Below, piece after piece: positions 21,230 through 29,300 of a DNA stretch of 61,318 bases. Within the stretch, counting starts at the first letter, position 1; every line of letters begins with the position of its first letter. Location: IMG/VR virus record IMGVR_UViG_3300047172_000034, positions 1 through 61,318 of that record. One strand, 5' to 3'. The notes below the pieces were generated by a model that ran no database searches, was not told where the DNA came from, and was given only the letters and a program-made list of their open reading frames with translations. A program made the position numbers and the translations under genes. Source of the DNA: a virus.

Positions 21230-22222
21230 TTACGCGGCAATCGCCATTAGTTCGGGATCCTTCGTCAAGGCGAGGGCGAGGCGTTGCGCCTTGTCTTTCA
21301 CCTTGGCGCCCGTCCCGAACCACGCAGACGTGAGGCGCGCGGAGTCTTTGCCTTCGCCGTCCATGTCGAGCGTCGTCGCTTCGTGGTCGACGTAGTAGGT
21401 CACCGCGTTGAGCAACCCGAACGCAGTGTCCTTGGCAGACTTCGCGTCGGCGCCCGGGCCCTTCTTGTAAGCGGTCAGGAGCGAGCGCATTTTGTTTTCG
21501 GTGCGTGTCGCCACGAGCTTCTTGCCTTCCTTGTCGACCTTGCCGAAGTCTTCGGCATTGACGTCGAGCAGATCGCAGAAGAACTGGGCGGCTTCGGCGT
21601 CGGTCACCTGCGTCTTGGCGAGGGCGTTCCAAATCTTCGCGCTGGTCTGGTGCTGTTGGCCCAAGAGCCCAAACGCGCTCTGGAGAGCCTTGGCATCGAA
21701 CTGCGTCGAGTGACTGACGCGGTAGCCGTCGCGATCGGCGTCTGCGTCGCACAGGCGCATCGTGTTGGCGCACACTTGACGCGTGACTGTCGCGACGAGG
21801 TCAGTCGCGCGCGTCCCGTCGAAAGACGTCTGGAGGCGCACGTAAGAGTCCATGCGACCCCCGCGCACGCCACCCGCGGTGGAGATCGAGAGCCCATTCT
21901 CGGAGAGAAAGTCGCGGAAGAATTCCATGATCTCGCGCGGCTGGACGATGCTGTAGCGATTGTCTGAGACAGTGCCGAGCGCGTGGCCCGTGTCGTCGCG
22001 GTAGATCACAGACGTATTCTTGAAGGACTTCATCGACCCGCCGGCAACGGCGTACTGAACGGGCGCCTTGACGGCGTTCCAGTCGAGGCCCGCTTTCTTC
22101 AAAATCACGTCTATGGAGTCGGTCGGCAGGATCTCTTGGCCGAGTCCGTGCCAGATGGAATCGCGATCGCCCGTGAAGGCGAAAGAGGCGATGCCTTTAC
22201 TAAAGTCTAATTCGTGAGCCAT
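21230..22222 (-). CDS. DUF932 phage/plasmid-like protein
   Basis: The protein is 330 residues. It shows SIWHGLGQEI, NTSVIYRDDTGHALGTVSDN and YSIVQPREIMEFFRDF, then VTRQVCANTM and a C-terminal WFGTGAKVKDKAQRLAL. This is the DUF932 (TIGR03299-like) family, found on plasmids and phages, abundant in early regions and of unknown function. It is the first gene of the leftward accessory block and lies downstream of an operator at 22305-22318. Confidence 0.88.
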   Translation of the reverse strand: MAHELDFSKGIASFAFTGDRDSIWHGLGQEILPTDSIDVILKKAGLDWNAVKAPVQYAVAGGSMKSFKNTSVIYRDDTGHALGTVSDNRYSIVQPREIMEFFRDFLSENGLSISTAGGVRGGRMDSYVRLQTSFDGTRATDLVATVTRQVCANTMRLCDADADRDGYRVSHSTQFDAKALQSAFGLLGQQHQTSAKIWNALAKTQVTDAEAAQFFCDLLDVNAEDFGKVDKEGKKLVATRTENKMRSLLTAYKKGPGADAKSAKDTAFGLLNAVTYYVDHEATTLDMDGEGKDSARLTSAWFGTGAKVKDKAQRLALALTKDPELMAIAA

Positions 22223-22304
22223 GTCCCTAATCTCCTGTTTGCGTTTAATGAATCGTTCTAGTCAGTTCGTTTAATCAATCTCTTTACCGTGAAGTCATTC
22301 TAAG

Positions 22305-22318
22305 TTACCAAAAGGTAA
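22305..22318. promoter_or_regulatory. operator TTACCAAAAGGTAA upstream of the accessory block
   Basis: It is an exact copy of the 4252 and 58531 sites, 83 bp upstream of the DUF932 start. On the minus strand a TAGAAT -10-like box follows the operator by two bases, so the site would lie between -35 and -10. A weaker copy, TTACC with a degenerate partner, is at 22284-22297. Confidence 0.75.
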
Positions 22319-22320
22319 AT

Positions 22321-22345
22321 AAAAAGCCCCCCGAATGGGTTTTTT
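22321..22345. terminator. bidirectional terminator between divergent genes
   Basis: AAAAAGCCC (22321-22329) pairs with GGGTTTTTT (22337-22345), 9 pairs with one G-T, and a 7-nt loop. T-runs occur on both strands. It insulates the leftward accessory block from the rightward modification and late genes. Confidence 0.75.
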
Positions 22346-22364
22346 GGAACTAAATGCCTTTAAT

Positions 22365-22428
22365 AATCAATGACTTAGGCCAGTCGACGCCAAACGACGG
22401 AAAACGTCGCTAAATCAACGACTTAGGC
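22365..22428. repeat. two direct 16-bp repeats AATCAAYGACTTAGGC upstream of the ParB-like gene
   Basis: Copies lie at 22365-22380 and 22413-22428, 48 bp apart, the second ending 7 bp before the ParB-like ATG. Between them CGACG and CGTCG form a short inverted repeat. They are candidate binding sites for a regulator of the modification and late genes. Confidence 0.6.
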
Positions 22429-22435
22429 ATGGAAA

Positions 22436-23011
22436 ATGACGCAAAAAGACGCAAAAGGCCCTGGATTTCAGGTCGAAAAACGATCACTTGACAAATTGGT
22501 CCCTTACGCGAGGAATTCGCGCACGCACTCGGACGCGCAGGTCGCTCAGGTCGCCGCGTCGATCCGGGAGTGGGGCTTCACTTCGCCGGTGCTGATCGAC
22601 GAACACGATACGATCCTTGCCGGTCACGGCCGCACAATGGCCGCCAAGAAACTCGGCTGGTCGGAAGTGCCAGTGATCGTCGCGCGTGGTTGGACCGAGG
22701 CGCAGAAACGCGCCTACGTGATCGCGGACAATAAACTCGCGCTTAACGCCGGGTGGGATCACGAATTGCTGGCCGTGGAACTTCAAGATCTTTCCAAGGA
22801 AGGTTATGACGTTCAATCGACCGGCTTTGAAGGCGCGGAACTCGCCGCGCTGCTAGGCGACATCCAGCCCGGCGACGTTAACAGCGACGAGGCGCCCTCG
22901 GCGTTCGCCGATAAGTACCTCGTCCTGGTGGAGTTCGCCGACGAAACGGCTCAAGCGGCTTTGTTCGACGAACTCCAAACGCGCGGCCTGAAGGTCAAGG
23001 TGATGAACTGA
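22436..23011 (+). CDS. ParB/Srx-like nuclease domain protein
   Basis: The protein is 191 residues. VEKRSLDKLVPYARNSRTHS, then QVAQVAASIREWGFTSPVLI, DTILAGHGRTMAAKKLG and EVPVIVARGWTEAQKRAYVI are the complete ParB N-terminal domain (GHGR box), in the version found in phage DNA-modification loci. No HTH or dimerisation domain of true partition ParB follows. The C-terminal FADETAQAALFDELQTRGLK segment is typical of phage members. It shares one base with the start of the ABC-acetyltransferase gene, so the two act together. Confidence 0.9.
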   Translation: MTQKDAKGPGFQVEKRSLDKLVPYARNSRTHSDAQVAQVAASIREWGFTSPVLIDEHDTILAGHGRTMAAKKLGWSEVPVIVARGWTEAQKRAYVIADNKLALNAGWDHELLAVELQDLSKEGYDVQSTGFEGAELAALLGDIQPGDVNSDEAPSAFADKYLVLVEFADETAQAALFDELQTRGLKVKVMN

Positions 23012-24147
23012 TGCGCTACGAACTGACGCTTCAGTCGGCTGTCGCCACCAGTTTTCGCTGCGTCAAAGCGGCGAACTCTCTCGACATCGACGCCGAGAAG
23101 AAAAGCATCCATCATTTCGCTGTGGACGCGGACCTCGAGACGCCCTACAGCGTCGGACTGATCGTCGGCGCCTCCGGCTCTGGCAAGACGACCTTGGCGC
23201 AGCACATATTCGGCTCAGATTGCTTCGCGACGTTGCTTGACCCGGCGCGGCCGGTGATCGAACAATTTCCCGAGGCGTTCTCATACGACGAATGCGCGGC
23301 GATCCTGTCTGGGGTCGGCCTGACGGCGGTGCCGTGTTGGATCCGCCCCGCGTACACGCTGTCCAACGGCCAGAAAGCCCGGGCCGAATGCGCGTTGCAG
23401 ATGGCGGCGCAGCGCGACGGCGTCACTGTGATTGACGAATGGACTTCGGTCGTCGATCGCACCGTGGCGAAAGTCATGTCGCATTGTATTCAGAAGCACG
23501 CGCGCAAAACCGGCAAACGGGTGGTGCTCAATTCTTGCCATTACGATGTCATCGATTGGCTGAATCCCGATTGGGTGATCGACTGCAATAAGCAGACGTT
23601 CATCGATCGGAGGTCTCTTTGTCGAGACTTTCGCCGCGCAGAGCGACTTGAATTCGGAATCCGGGAGATCGATCGATATTCCTGGCGGTACTTTAGCCGT
23701 TATCACTATCTGACCGATTCGGTTCCGGGTGGGTTAGTCCGCTTCTATGGTGTGTTCCACGGTAAAGAGCAGATCGGCTTTCAATGCTTTGCGAACTACG
23801 TTCCGCAAAAACCGGGGATGGCGAAACTGATGCATAGCAATCGCACAGTGATTCATCCGGACTATGCGGGCTTCGGTCTCGGCATCAAGGTGATCAACGC
23901 GACGAGCCTGCTGATGTCGCGCAAGGGATACGATGTGCGGGCAAAGTTCTCAAGCACGCCGGTCTATCTCGCGATGAAACGGCAAGCAGCCTGGCAGTTG
24001 GAGAACATCCAACGGGATACGCCGAAGCCGGGCGGGAACATGGATCGCAAAGTCGGGTTCCGCCGGCACGTAAAGACCTATTCATTCTCGTTCAAGCCGT
24101 CGGCCTACGATCCGGCATCTGACTCGGTTCGATTCCTCAATGGCTGA
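23011..24147 (+). CDS. ABC-type ATPase fused to a GNAT/Mom-like acetyltransferase
   Basis: The protein is 378 residues. The first half is a complete ABC ATPase: Walker A GASGSGKTT (Lys59), signature LSNGQKARAE (117-126), Walker B VIDEW (Asp142-Glu143) and the H-loop His177. It has no membrane partner. The second half begins near 215 with WRYFSRYHYLTDSVPGG (His232-Tyr233) and continues GVFHGKEQIGFQCFAN, NRTVIHPDYAGFGLGIKVIN and YDVRAKFSSTPVYLAMKR, a GNAT-fold pattern. The HY motif and context with a ParB-like protein recall Mu Mom, which makes modified adenine. Biochemical role is inferred; the domain fusion is seen. Confidence 0.8.
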   Translation: MRYELTLQSAVATSFRCVKAANSLDIDAEKKSIHHFAVDADLETPYSVGLIVGASGSGKTTLAQHIFGSDCFATLLDPARPVIEQFPEAFSYDECAAILSGVGLTAVPCWIRPAYTLSNGQKARAECALQMAAQRDGVTVIDEWTSVVDRTVAKVMSHCIQKHARKTGKRVVLNSCHYDVIDWLNPDWVIDCNKQTFIDRRSLCRDFRRAERLEFGIREIDRYSWRYFSRYHYLTDSVPGGLVRFYGVFHGKEQIGFQCFANYVPQKPGMAKLMHSNRTVIHPDYAGFGLGIKVINATSLLMSRKGYDVRAKFSSTPVYLAMKRQAAWQLENIQRDTPKPGGNMDRKVGFRRHVKTYSFSFKPSAYDPASDSVRFLNG

Positions 24148-24697
24148 CATCACCGCGGTCTCCAAGGCGTTGAATCTCACGCCGCAACGCGTGCACCAAC
24201 TCACGCGCGAAGGTTTGCCAAAGGTTGCTCGAGGCGAATACGAGCTCGGCCCCTGCATGGCGTGGTACATCCGCTATCTGCAAAAGGTGATTGAGACGCG
24301 CGGCGGCCCAGCGAGCACCGCAGCAAGTTCTGATCTCCAGACCGAACGGCGCAGACTTGTTACCGCTCAACGCGAAAAAGTCGAGATGGAAAACGCGGTG
24401 CGCCGCGGCGATCTGACCGAATGCCGCAAGGTGGCCGAGACTTGGGCCAAGAACATCGCCATTGCCAAGTCGTTATTGCGCGTGATCGCGTCCAAAATCG
24501 GCCCGCAACTTACCAACATCAGCGATGCGGCGGTGATCGTCGATCGCATACAAACAGAGATCGATGCAGTCCTTACCGAACTCGCTGGCGCCGATGACGG
24601 ATCCGGCAGTGATCTATCAAGACGTGCGCCTAGCGTGGGCGCCGCCGCCGAAACAGACGACCAGCCAGTGGGCGGACCAATACCGAAGGCTGAGTAG
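24140..24697 (+). CDS. terminase small subunit-like protein (Nu1 type)
   Basis: The protein is 185 residues. The N-terminal winged HTH (ADITAVSKALNLTPQRVHQL, then GLPKVARGEYELG) resembles the DNA-recognition domain of lambda Nu1. A dimerising helix region EKVEMENAVRRGDLTECRKV follows. It overlaps the preceding stop by 8 bp and the large subunit start by about 100 bp. It would bind the packaging initiation site and recruit the large subunit. Confidence 0.85.
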   Translation: MADITAVSKALNLTPQRVHQLTREGLPKVARGEYELGPCMAWYIRYLQKVIETRGGPASTAASSDLQTERRRLVTAQREKVEMENAVRRGDLTECRKVAETWAKNIAIAKSLLRVIASKIGPQLTNISDAAVIVDRIQTEIDAVLTELAGADDGSGSDLSRRAPSVGAAAETDDQPVGGPIPKAE

Positions 24698-26540
24698 CGA
24701 GGCCTCGGCAGAGCCGGGACAATGGCGCACATCTCGAGCCGAGTATCAGCGCGGCATCATGGATGCCTATGACGACCCGTCGGTCCAGGACGTCGTCATC
24801 ATGTCGAGCGCCCAGGTGGGCAAGTCGGAGATCTTGCTCAACATCATTGGGCACATCATCACGAATCAGCCCGGGCCGATCCTATCGCTGAACCCGACGC
24901 TCGATATGGCCGAGACCTTCAGCAAGGATCGCGTCGCGCCGATGTTGCGCGACACGCCGATCCTGGCCGAGCGATCTGCCGCGGTTGCTTCGCGCGATCA
25001 CGGCAATACGATTCTCTATAAGCAGTTCATCGGCGGTCAATTGACCATGGCCGGCGCTAATTCGCCAGCGAGTTTGGCGTCGCGCCCGATTCGCGTGGTA
25101 CTGGCCGACGAGGTCGATCGATACCCGATCAGTGCCGGCACCGAGGGCGACCCACTGGCGCTGGCCGAAAAGCGCACCGTCAACTTTTGGAATCGTAAGC
25201 GCGTGAAAGTCTCGACGCCGACCGTGAAGGGTGCGAGCCGAATTGAGAAGGCTTACAACCAGTCGGATAAACGGCGCTTCTATGTGCCGTGCCCGCATTG
25301 CGGCGAGATGCAGACGTTGGTCTGGGCGCAAGTGAAGTGGGACGTCGACCCGAGCAAGGCCTGGTATGTCTGCCCGCATTGCGGGTGCATCATCGACGAG
25401 GGCCAGAAGCGCGAGGCGGTTTCGAAAGGCGAGTGGATCGGATCAGCGCCGTTTACCGGCGTCGCTGGTTTCCATATTAACGAACTCTATTCACCGTGGC
25501 GCACGCTGGGCGATGTCGCCAAGGCATTCCTCGCGGCCAAAGACAACCCGCACGAGCTCAAGACTTGGGTTAACATCAGCCTGGGCGAACTGTGGGAGGA
25601 TTCCAAGGACACGCTCGAGGCGACCAAACTTGCCGAACGTGCCGAGGATTACCGACTCGCGACGGCGCCGGCCGAAGCGTTGTTGATCACCGGCGGCGCC
25701 GACGTCCAGAAGGATCGCATCGAGGCCTATCTCTGGGGTTTCGGCCCCGGCGAGGAATCTTGGGTGCTCGATCGCCAGGTGTTTTCCGGCAACCCGTCGG
25801 AGCCCGAAGTCTGGGCGGCTTTGCTGGAGTATTTTGAACAGCCGATCCAACACGCGCGCGGCGCGCAGATCGTCGCGCGCTGTGTCGCGATTGACTCCGG
25901 CCACGCGACGCAAGAGGTTTATCACTTCTGCCGCCGGCACTCCTATCGCCGCCTCGCGCACGGCCTGCAGCAGTTCATCGCGATTAAGGGGCAGGGCGAC
26001 GCCAAGGCGGTGATCAGCAAGCCGTCGCCGCAGGACATCGACCGCCGCGGCGAGAAGATCAAGAAAGGCGTCCAGCTTTTCATGGTCGGCGTCAGCATCG
26101 TCAAAGACACGCTGTATGGGCGGCTAGAAATTGTGAAGCCGGGCCCGGGCTACGTTCACTTCTCAACCGATCTGGCCGAAGACTTCTACGATCAATTAAC
26201 GGCCGAGCGCAACGTCACCAAGTACGTCAAGGGCTTCCCAAAACGGGAGTGGATCTTGCCGGAAGGTCGGCGCAACGAGGCGTTGGATTGCGCGGTATAT
26301 GCCTACGCGGCCGCCTCGCTCGTAGGGCTGAATCGCGCCAAGGATCCGTTCTGGGATTCGCGCCGGCGGCAGATGACGACCTCAAACGCGCCGCCGACGA
26401 GTAGCACGCCTTCGACACCGACGCCGGCCGCGGCGCCGGAACCCGTAACACCGAATCCTCCGATGCCGCCACCGGCACCGCCTGCGGCACGCCGGAGACC
26501 GCAATCACCGCCCAGAAGCAATTGGGTCAAGACTTGGTAG
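24594..26540 (+). CDS. terminase large subunit (gpA/GpA family)
   Basis: The 648-residue protein starts MTDPAVIYQDVRLAWAPPPK, the usual gpA opening; an ATG 30 bp earlier is also possible. Walker A SSAQVGKSE is at 72-80, Walker B VLADEVDR with Asp172-Glu173. A zinc knuckle (CPHCGE, CPHCGC near 235-265) precedes the C-terminal nuclease (GGADVQKDRIEAYLWG, then CVAIDSGH and a later ALDCAVYAY). The C-terminal 60 residues are Pro/Thr-rich. It cuts and packages DNA through the portal, so cos-type ends are expected. Confidence 0.96.
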   Translation: MTDPAVIYQDVRLAWAPPPKQTTSQWADQYRRLSSEASAEPGQWRTSRAEYQRGIMDAYDDPSVQDVVIMSSAQVGKSEILLNIIGHIITNQPGPILSLNPTLDMAETFSKDRVAPMLRDTPILAERSAAVASRDHGNTILYKQFIGGQLTMAGANSPASLASRPIRVVLADEVDRYPISAGTEGDPLALAEKRTVNFWNRKRVKVSTPTVKGASRIEKAYNQSDKRRFYVPCPHCGEMQTLVWAQVKWDVDPSKAWYVCPHCGCIIDEGQKREAVSKGEWIGSAPFTGVAGFHINELYSPWRTLGDVAKAFLAAKDNPHELKTWVNISLGELWEDSKDTLEATKLAERAEDYRLATAPAEALLITGGADVQKDRIEAYLWGFGPGEESWVLDRQVFSGNPSEPEVWAALLEYFEQPIQHARGAQIVARCVAIDSGHATQEVYHFCRRHSYRRLAHGLQQFIAIKGQGDAKAVISKPSPQDIDRRGEKIKKGVQLFMVGVSIVKDTLYGRLEIVKPGPGYVHFSTDLAEDFYDQLTAERNVTKYVKGFPKREWILPEGRRNEALDCAVYAYAAASLVGLNRAKDPFWDSRRRQMTTSNAPPTSSTPSTPTPAAAPEPVTPNPPMPPPAPPAARRRPQSPPRSNWVKTW

Positions 26541-26547
26541 GACATTC

Positions 26548-27138
26548 ATGATCACATCGCTCGTACAAGGGGACACGCCCTCGTGGCTGCAAGGCCCTTA
26601 TACGGATCCAGATGGGATCGTCTACGACAGCAGCGCCTACGGCTTGACAACGACAATCGTGGGGCCCAGCGCACCCGTCGTTTTGACCGGAGTGCCGACG
26701 CAAGGCGTGGTGACCGAAGGCTATTGGAGTGAGCCGGGCCCGGGTTGGGAGACCACAATCTCTCAGGCGCAGAGCAGCGCACTCCTGGTCGGCCTGTACT
26801 TCTACACCGCGACGCTCACGGCGAGCGGTTTCTCGCTGACGATTGACAACGGCGAGCTTACCGTTCTTCAAAACCTTGCGAATGCTCCGGCGGGCTATGA
26901 CGGCCGCACGCAGGCCGAGAAGATCGTGGCGCAATACGAGCAAGCGTTTACGCAATGGCAAGCCACCGGCGGCCGCGTGCAGGCGTATACGATCGGCAAT
27001 CGTGAGATGCGATTCCAAGCTGAGAAGGACATCCTCGACGGCCTTCGTTACTGGCGCGCTCGAGTCTTTACCGAAAAATCCCTGAACAAGAATTCCGTCG
27101 ATCGCAATATTCTTGTGAGATTTCAACGTGCCAGATAG
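26548..27138 (+). CDS. head-tail connector-position protein with beta-rich N-terminus
   Basis: This 196-residue protein occupies the gpW slot between terminase and portal. Its C-terminal 90 residues (DGRTQAEKIVAQYEQAFTQW, then REMRFQAEKDILDGLRYWRA) are helical, like head-tail completion proteins. The first 110 residues (SLVQGDTPSWLQGPYTDPDG) look like a small beta-sandwich as seen in phage baseplate or Ig-like modules. It overlaps the portal start by 11 bp. The exact family is not recognised. Confidence 0.65.
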   Translation: MITSLVQGDTPSWLQGPYTDPDGIVYDSSAYGLTTTIVGPSAPVVLTGVPTQGVVTEGYWSEPGPGWETTISQAQSSALLVGLYFYTATLTASGFSLTIDNGELTVLQNLANAPAGYDGRTQAEKIVAQYEQAFTQWQATGGRVQAYTIGNREMRFQAEKDILDGLRYWRARVFTEKSLNKNSVDRNILVRFQRAR

Positions 27139-28378
27139 CTTCCCGAAACGCGTCTGGAATTGGTTTCGCGGCGTAAAGCCGGCCCAGCCGCGTCCGTTCG
27201 GCCCGACAATGGCGCAACAGCGTATGTACGCGAGCGCGATCCCATCGCGCCTGAACATCGGCACCACGGTCGGTTTCAACAATTCGGCCGATGCCGAGCT
27301 CGTCGCTTCGTTGCGCAATCTGCGGACGCGTTCGCGCCAATTGGTGCGCGATGCCGCGTTCGCCAAAAGCGCCAAGCGGATCATCGTCAACAACGTGATC
27401 GGGACCGGCATTCGGCTTGATGGCCGCGTGCTGACGGCGAAGAACACTAGTAACGATTCCGTCAATGAAGGGATTGAAAACGGTTGGGAAACTTGGTGCA
27501 AGGCGGATTCTTGCCATACCGGCGGCGAACTTCACTTCGCAGATCTTGAGCGGCTGATGATGGGTCAGGTTTTCGAAGCCGGCGAAATCTTCATCCGCGT
27601 TCATCGTAGCAAGTTCGGCAGTTCTCAAGTGCCCCTCGCGCTTGAGGTCGTGGAAGCCGAACGGATCCTCGAAGGCTATCAGCAGCCGGGGGACGGCATC
27701 GCACCTGGCAATCAGGTCCGCATGGGTGTCGAATGCGACAAGTTCCAACGGCCGATCGCTTATTGGATTCGCGATCAGCACCCGGGCGACATTCGAGTCG
27801 GCTTTGAGCAGACGGAGAAGATCTCGCGCGTGCCCGCCGCGGACATGTTTCATCTGCGCATCATCGACCGCTGGCCGCAGACGCGAGGCGAGCCGTGGAT
27901 GCACGCTATCGCTCGCAAATTGACCGACATGGACGGCTACAGCGAGGCCGAAATCATTGCCGCGCGCGGCTCCGCGTCCTATCTCGGCACGATCACCACG
28001 CCGGAGGATCCGGAGAGCTTGGGCGACGCTCAGGAAGATGGCACGATTCAACAGCCGGTCGAGCCCGGCATGTGGATGCGCCTACAACCTGGTGAAACGG
28101 CTAATTTCGTGGCGCCGAACCGGCCAAACTCTGCGCTCGACCCGTTTATGCGGTTCATGTTGCGCGAAGTGGCCGCGGGCCTAGGCACTTCTTATGAATC
28201 GCTGAGCCGCGACTATTCACAATCGAATTATTCGAGCAGCCGTCTGGCGCTCCTGGATGATCGCGACGTTTGGCGCGTCGTCCAACAGTGGTTTATCCGT
28301 TCGTTCCGCGAGCCGTTGCATGTTCCGCCCCCGCGGCTGGAGTTGGATCGACCCGACCAAGGAAGTTGCTGCCTATAA
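27128..28378 (+). CDS. portal protein (lambda gpB type), N-terminal part, frame-disrupted
   Basis: The protein begins at GTG 27128 and is recognisable as portal by NSADAELVASLRNLRTRSRQ, AKRIIVNNVIGTG, GIENGWETWCK and GLGTSYESLSRDYSQSNYSS. The reading frame stays true to the family up to FIRSFREPLH near 28320, then runs into unrelated residues and stops at 28378. The family continues there with about 35-40 further residues before the PRGWSWIDP motif, which is found in the next frame. A deletion plus frame change is therefore inferred. An intact portal is essential for packaging. Confidence 0.85.
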   Translation: MPDSFPKRVWNWFRGVKPAQPRPFGPTMAQQRMYASAIPSRLNIGTTVGFNNSADAELVASLRNLRTRSRQLVRDAAFAKSAKRIIVNNVIGTGIRLDGRVLTAKNTSNDSVNEGIENGWETWCKADSCHTGGELHFADLERLMMGQVFEAGEIFIRVHRSKFGSSQVPLALEVVEAERILEGYQQPGDGIAPGNQVRMGVECDKFQRPIAYWIRDQHPGDIRVGFEQTEKISRVPAADMFHLRIIDRWPQTRGEPWMHAIARKLTDMDGYSEAEIIAARGSASYLGTITTPEDPESLGDAQEDGTIQQPVEPGMWMRLQPGETANFVAPNRPNSALDPFMRFMLREVAAGLGTSYESLSRDYSQSNYSSSRLALLDDRDVWRVVQQWFIRSFREPLHVPPPRLELDRPDQGSCCL

Positions 28379-29297
28379 GCAGGCTGTCGTTGCCGGCTTC
28401 ATGACGCAATCGGATGTCATCGCGGCCACCAGCGGCGGTCAAGACCTCGAAGACATCGCTGAGAAGCGCGCCGAGGAATTGAAATACTTCAAGGATAAAG
28501 GCCTCGTATTCGACACCTCGCCGGATGTGTTTGTGCCGGCGGAAACGCGCGGCCAGATCATTGTCGATCCGGACACCGGCGATTTAGAACCCGCCAGCGT
28601 GGTGGCCGCCCAAGCGCAGGCCGAAGGTCAAATCAAAGTCAACGAAGCCAAGCCAGAGCCGCCGGCGCCGGTTGTGGTCGCGCACCCGGGCGGCGCCGCG
28701 GCGCCCGATGCGGCGAACGCGGCGGCGACCGATGCCAAAGTTAAATCGCTGTCTCACGATGTCGCCGACGCGTTTGCGCAAATTCGGCAAATCAAGAGCC
28801 GCGAACGAGAGTTTGGTGATCAGATAGTCGAACATCTGGACGTCTCGCGCACCTTGATCGAACAACAGAAAAAGCAGGTGGCCGAATTGGCGAAGGCGTT
28901 GACGCGGGCCAATGCGCAGGCGGAACAACACGCCAAGGCGATCCGCGAATTCCAAGCCGACAAAACGCAACTCGATGCCGACATTGCGAAACGGTTCGAA
29001 GCCTTGCAAGCGTTGGACGATCGCCGACTGGGCGAGATTCGTGATATCGGCGAACGGCTTGGCACGATCGACGAAAGAATTCTTGAAGCCGCGCAGCAGA
29101 CGCGATCTGAAATGGAATTCCGTACTTCGCTCGTGGAAGAGATCCAACAGTTGCAGTCCCTATCGACCGGCGCTCAGCAGAGCGTTCGCACGCTCGAGAA
29201 GCGGTTAGACGAGGCCACTCAAACGGTCGCCGACCTGACGTCGCGAACGCGCGCCGCCGAACGCTTCGTCGAACGCCTCACCGCCAAGAAGGAATAA
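28320..29297 (+). CDS. portal C-terminal part with long coiled-coil extension, shifted frame
   Basis: Open from before 28257, but the portal-like sequence starts at ATG 28320: FRPRGWSWIDPTKEVAAYKQ, then VAGFMTQSDVIAAT and DLEDIAEKRAEELKYFKDKG, the usual end of gpB-type portals. Beyond about residue 125 a Pro/Ala linker leads to a 200-residue predicted coiled coil (QIVEHLDVSRTLIEQQKKQV to RTRAAERFVERLTAKKE) that ordinary portals lack. ATG 28320 could restart translation, but no good ribosome-binding site precedes it. It ends 3 bp before the protease-capsid gene. Confidence 0.75.
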   Translation: MFRPRGWSWIDPTKEVAAYKQAVVAGFMTQSDVIAATSGGQDLEDIAEKRAEELKYFKDKGLVFDTSPDVFVPAETRGQIIVDPDTGDLEPASVVAAQAQAEGQIKVNEAKPEPPAPVVVAHPGGAAAPDAANAAATDAKVKSLSHDVADAFAQIRQIKSREREFGDQIVEHLDVSRTLIEQQKKQVAELAKALTRANAQAEQHAKAIREFQADKTQLDADIAKRFEALQALDDRRLGEIRDIGERLGTIDERILEAAQQTRSEMEFRTSLVEEIQQLQSLSTGAQQSVRTLEKRLDEATQTVADLTSRTRAAERFVERLTAKKE

Positions 29298-29300
29298 TCC

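Noticed and set aside
21069-21773. Long leftward open frame over the DUF932 gene
   Set aside because: It overlaps the DUF932 protein out of frame and has Arg-rich shadow composition.
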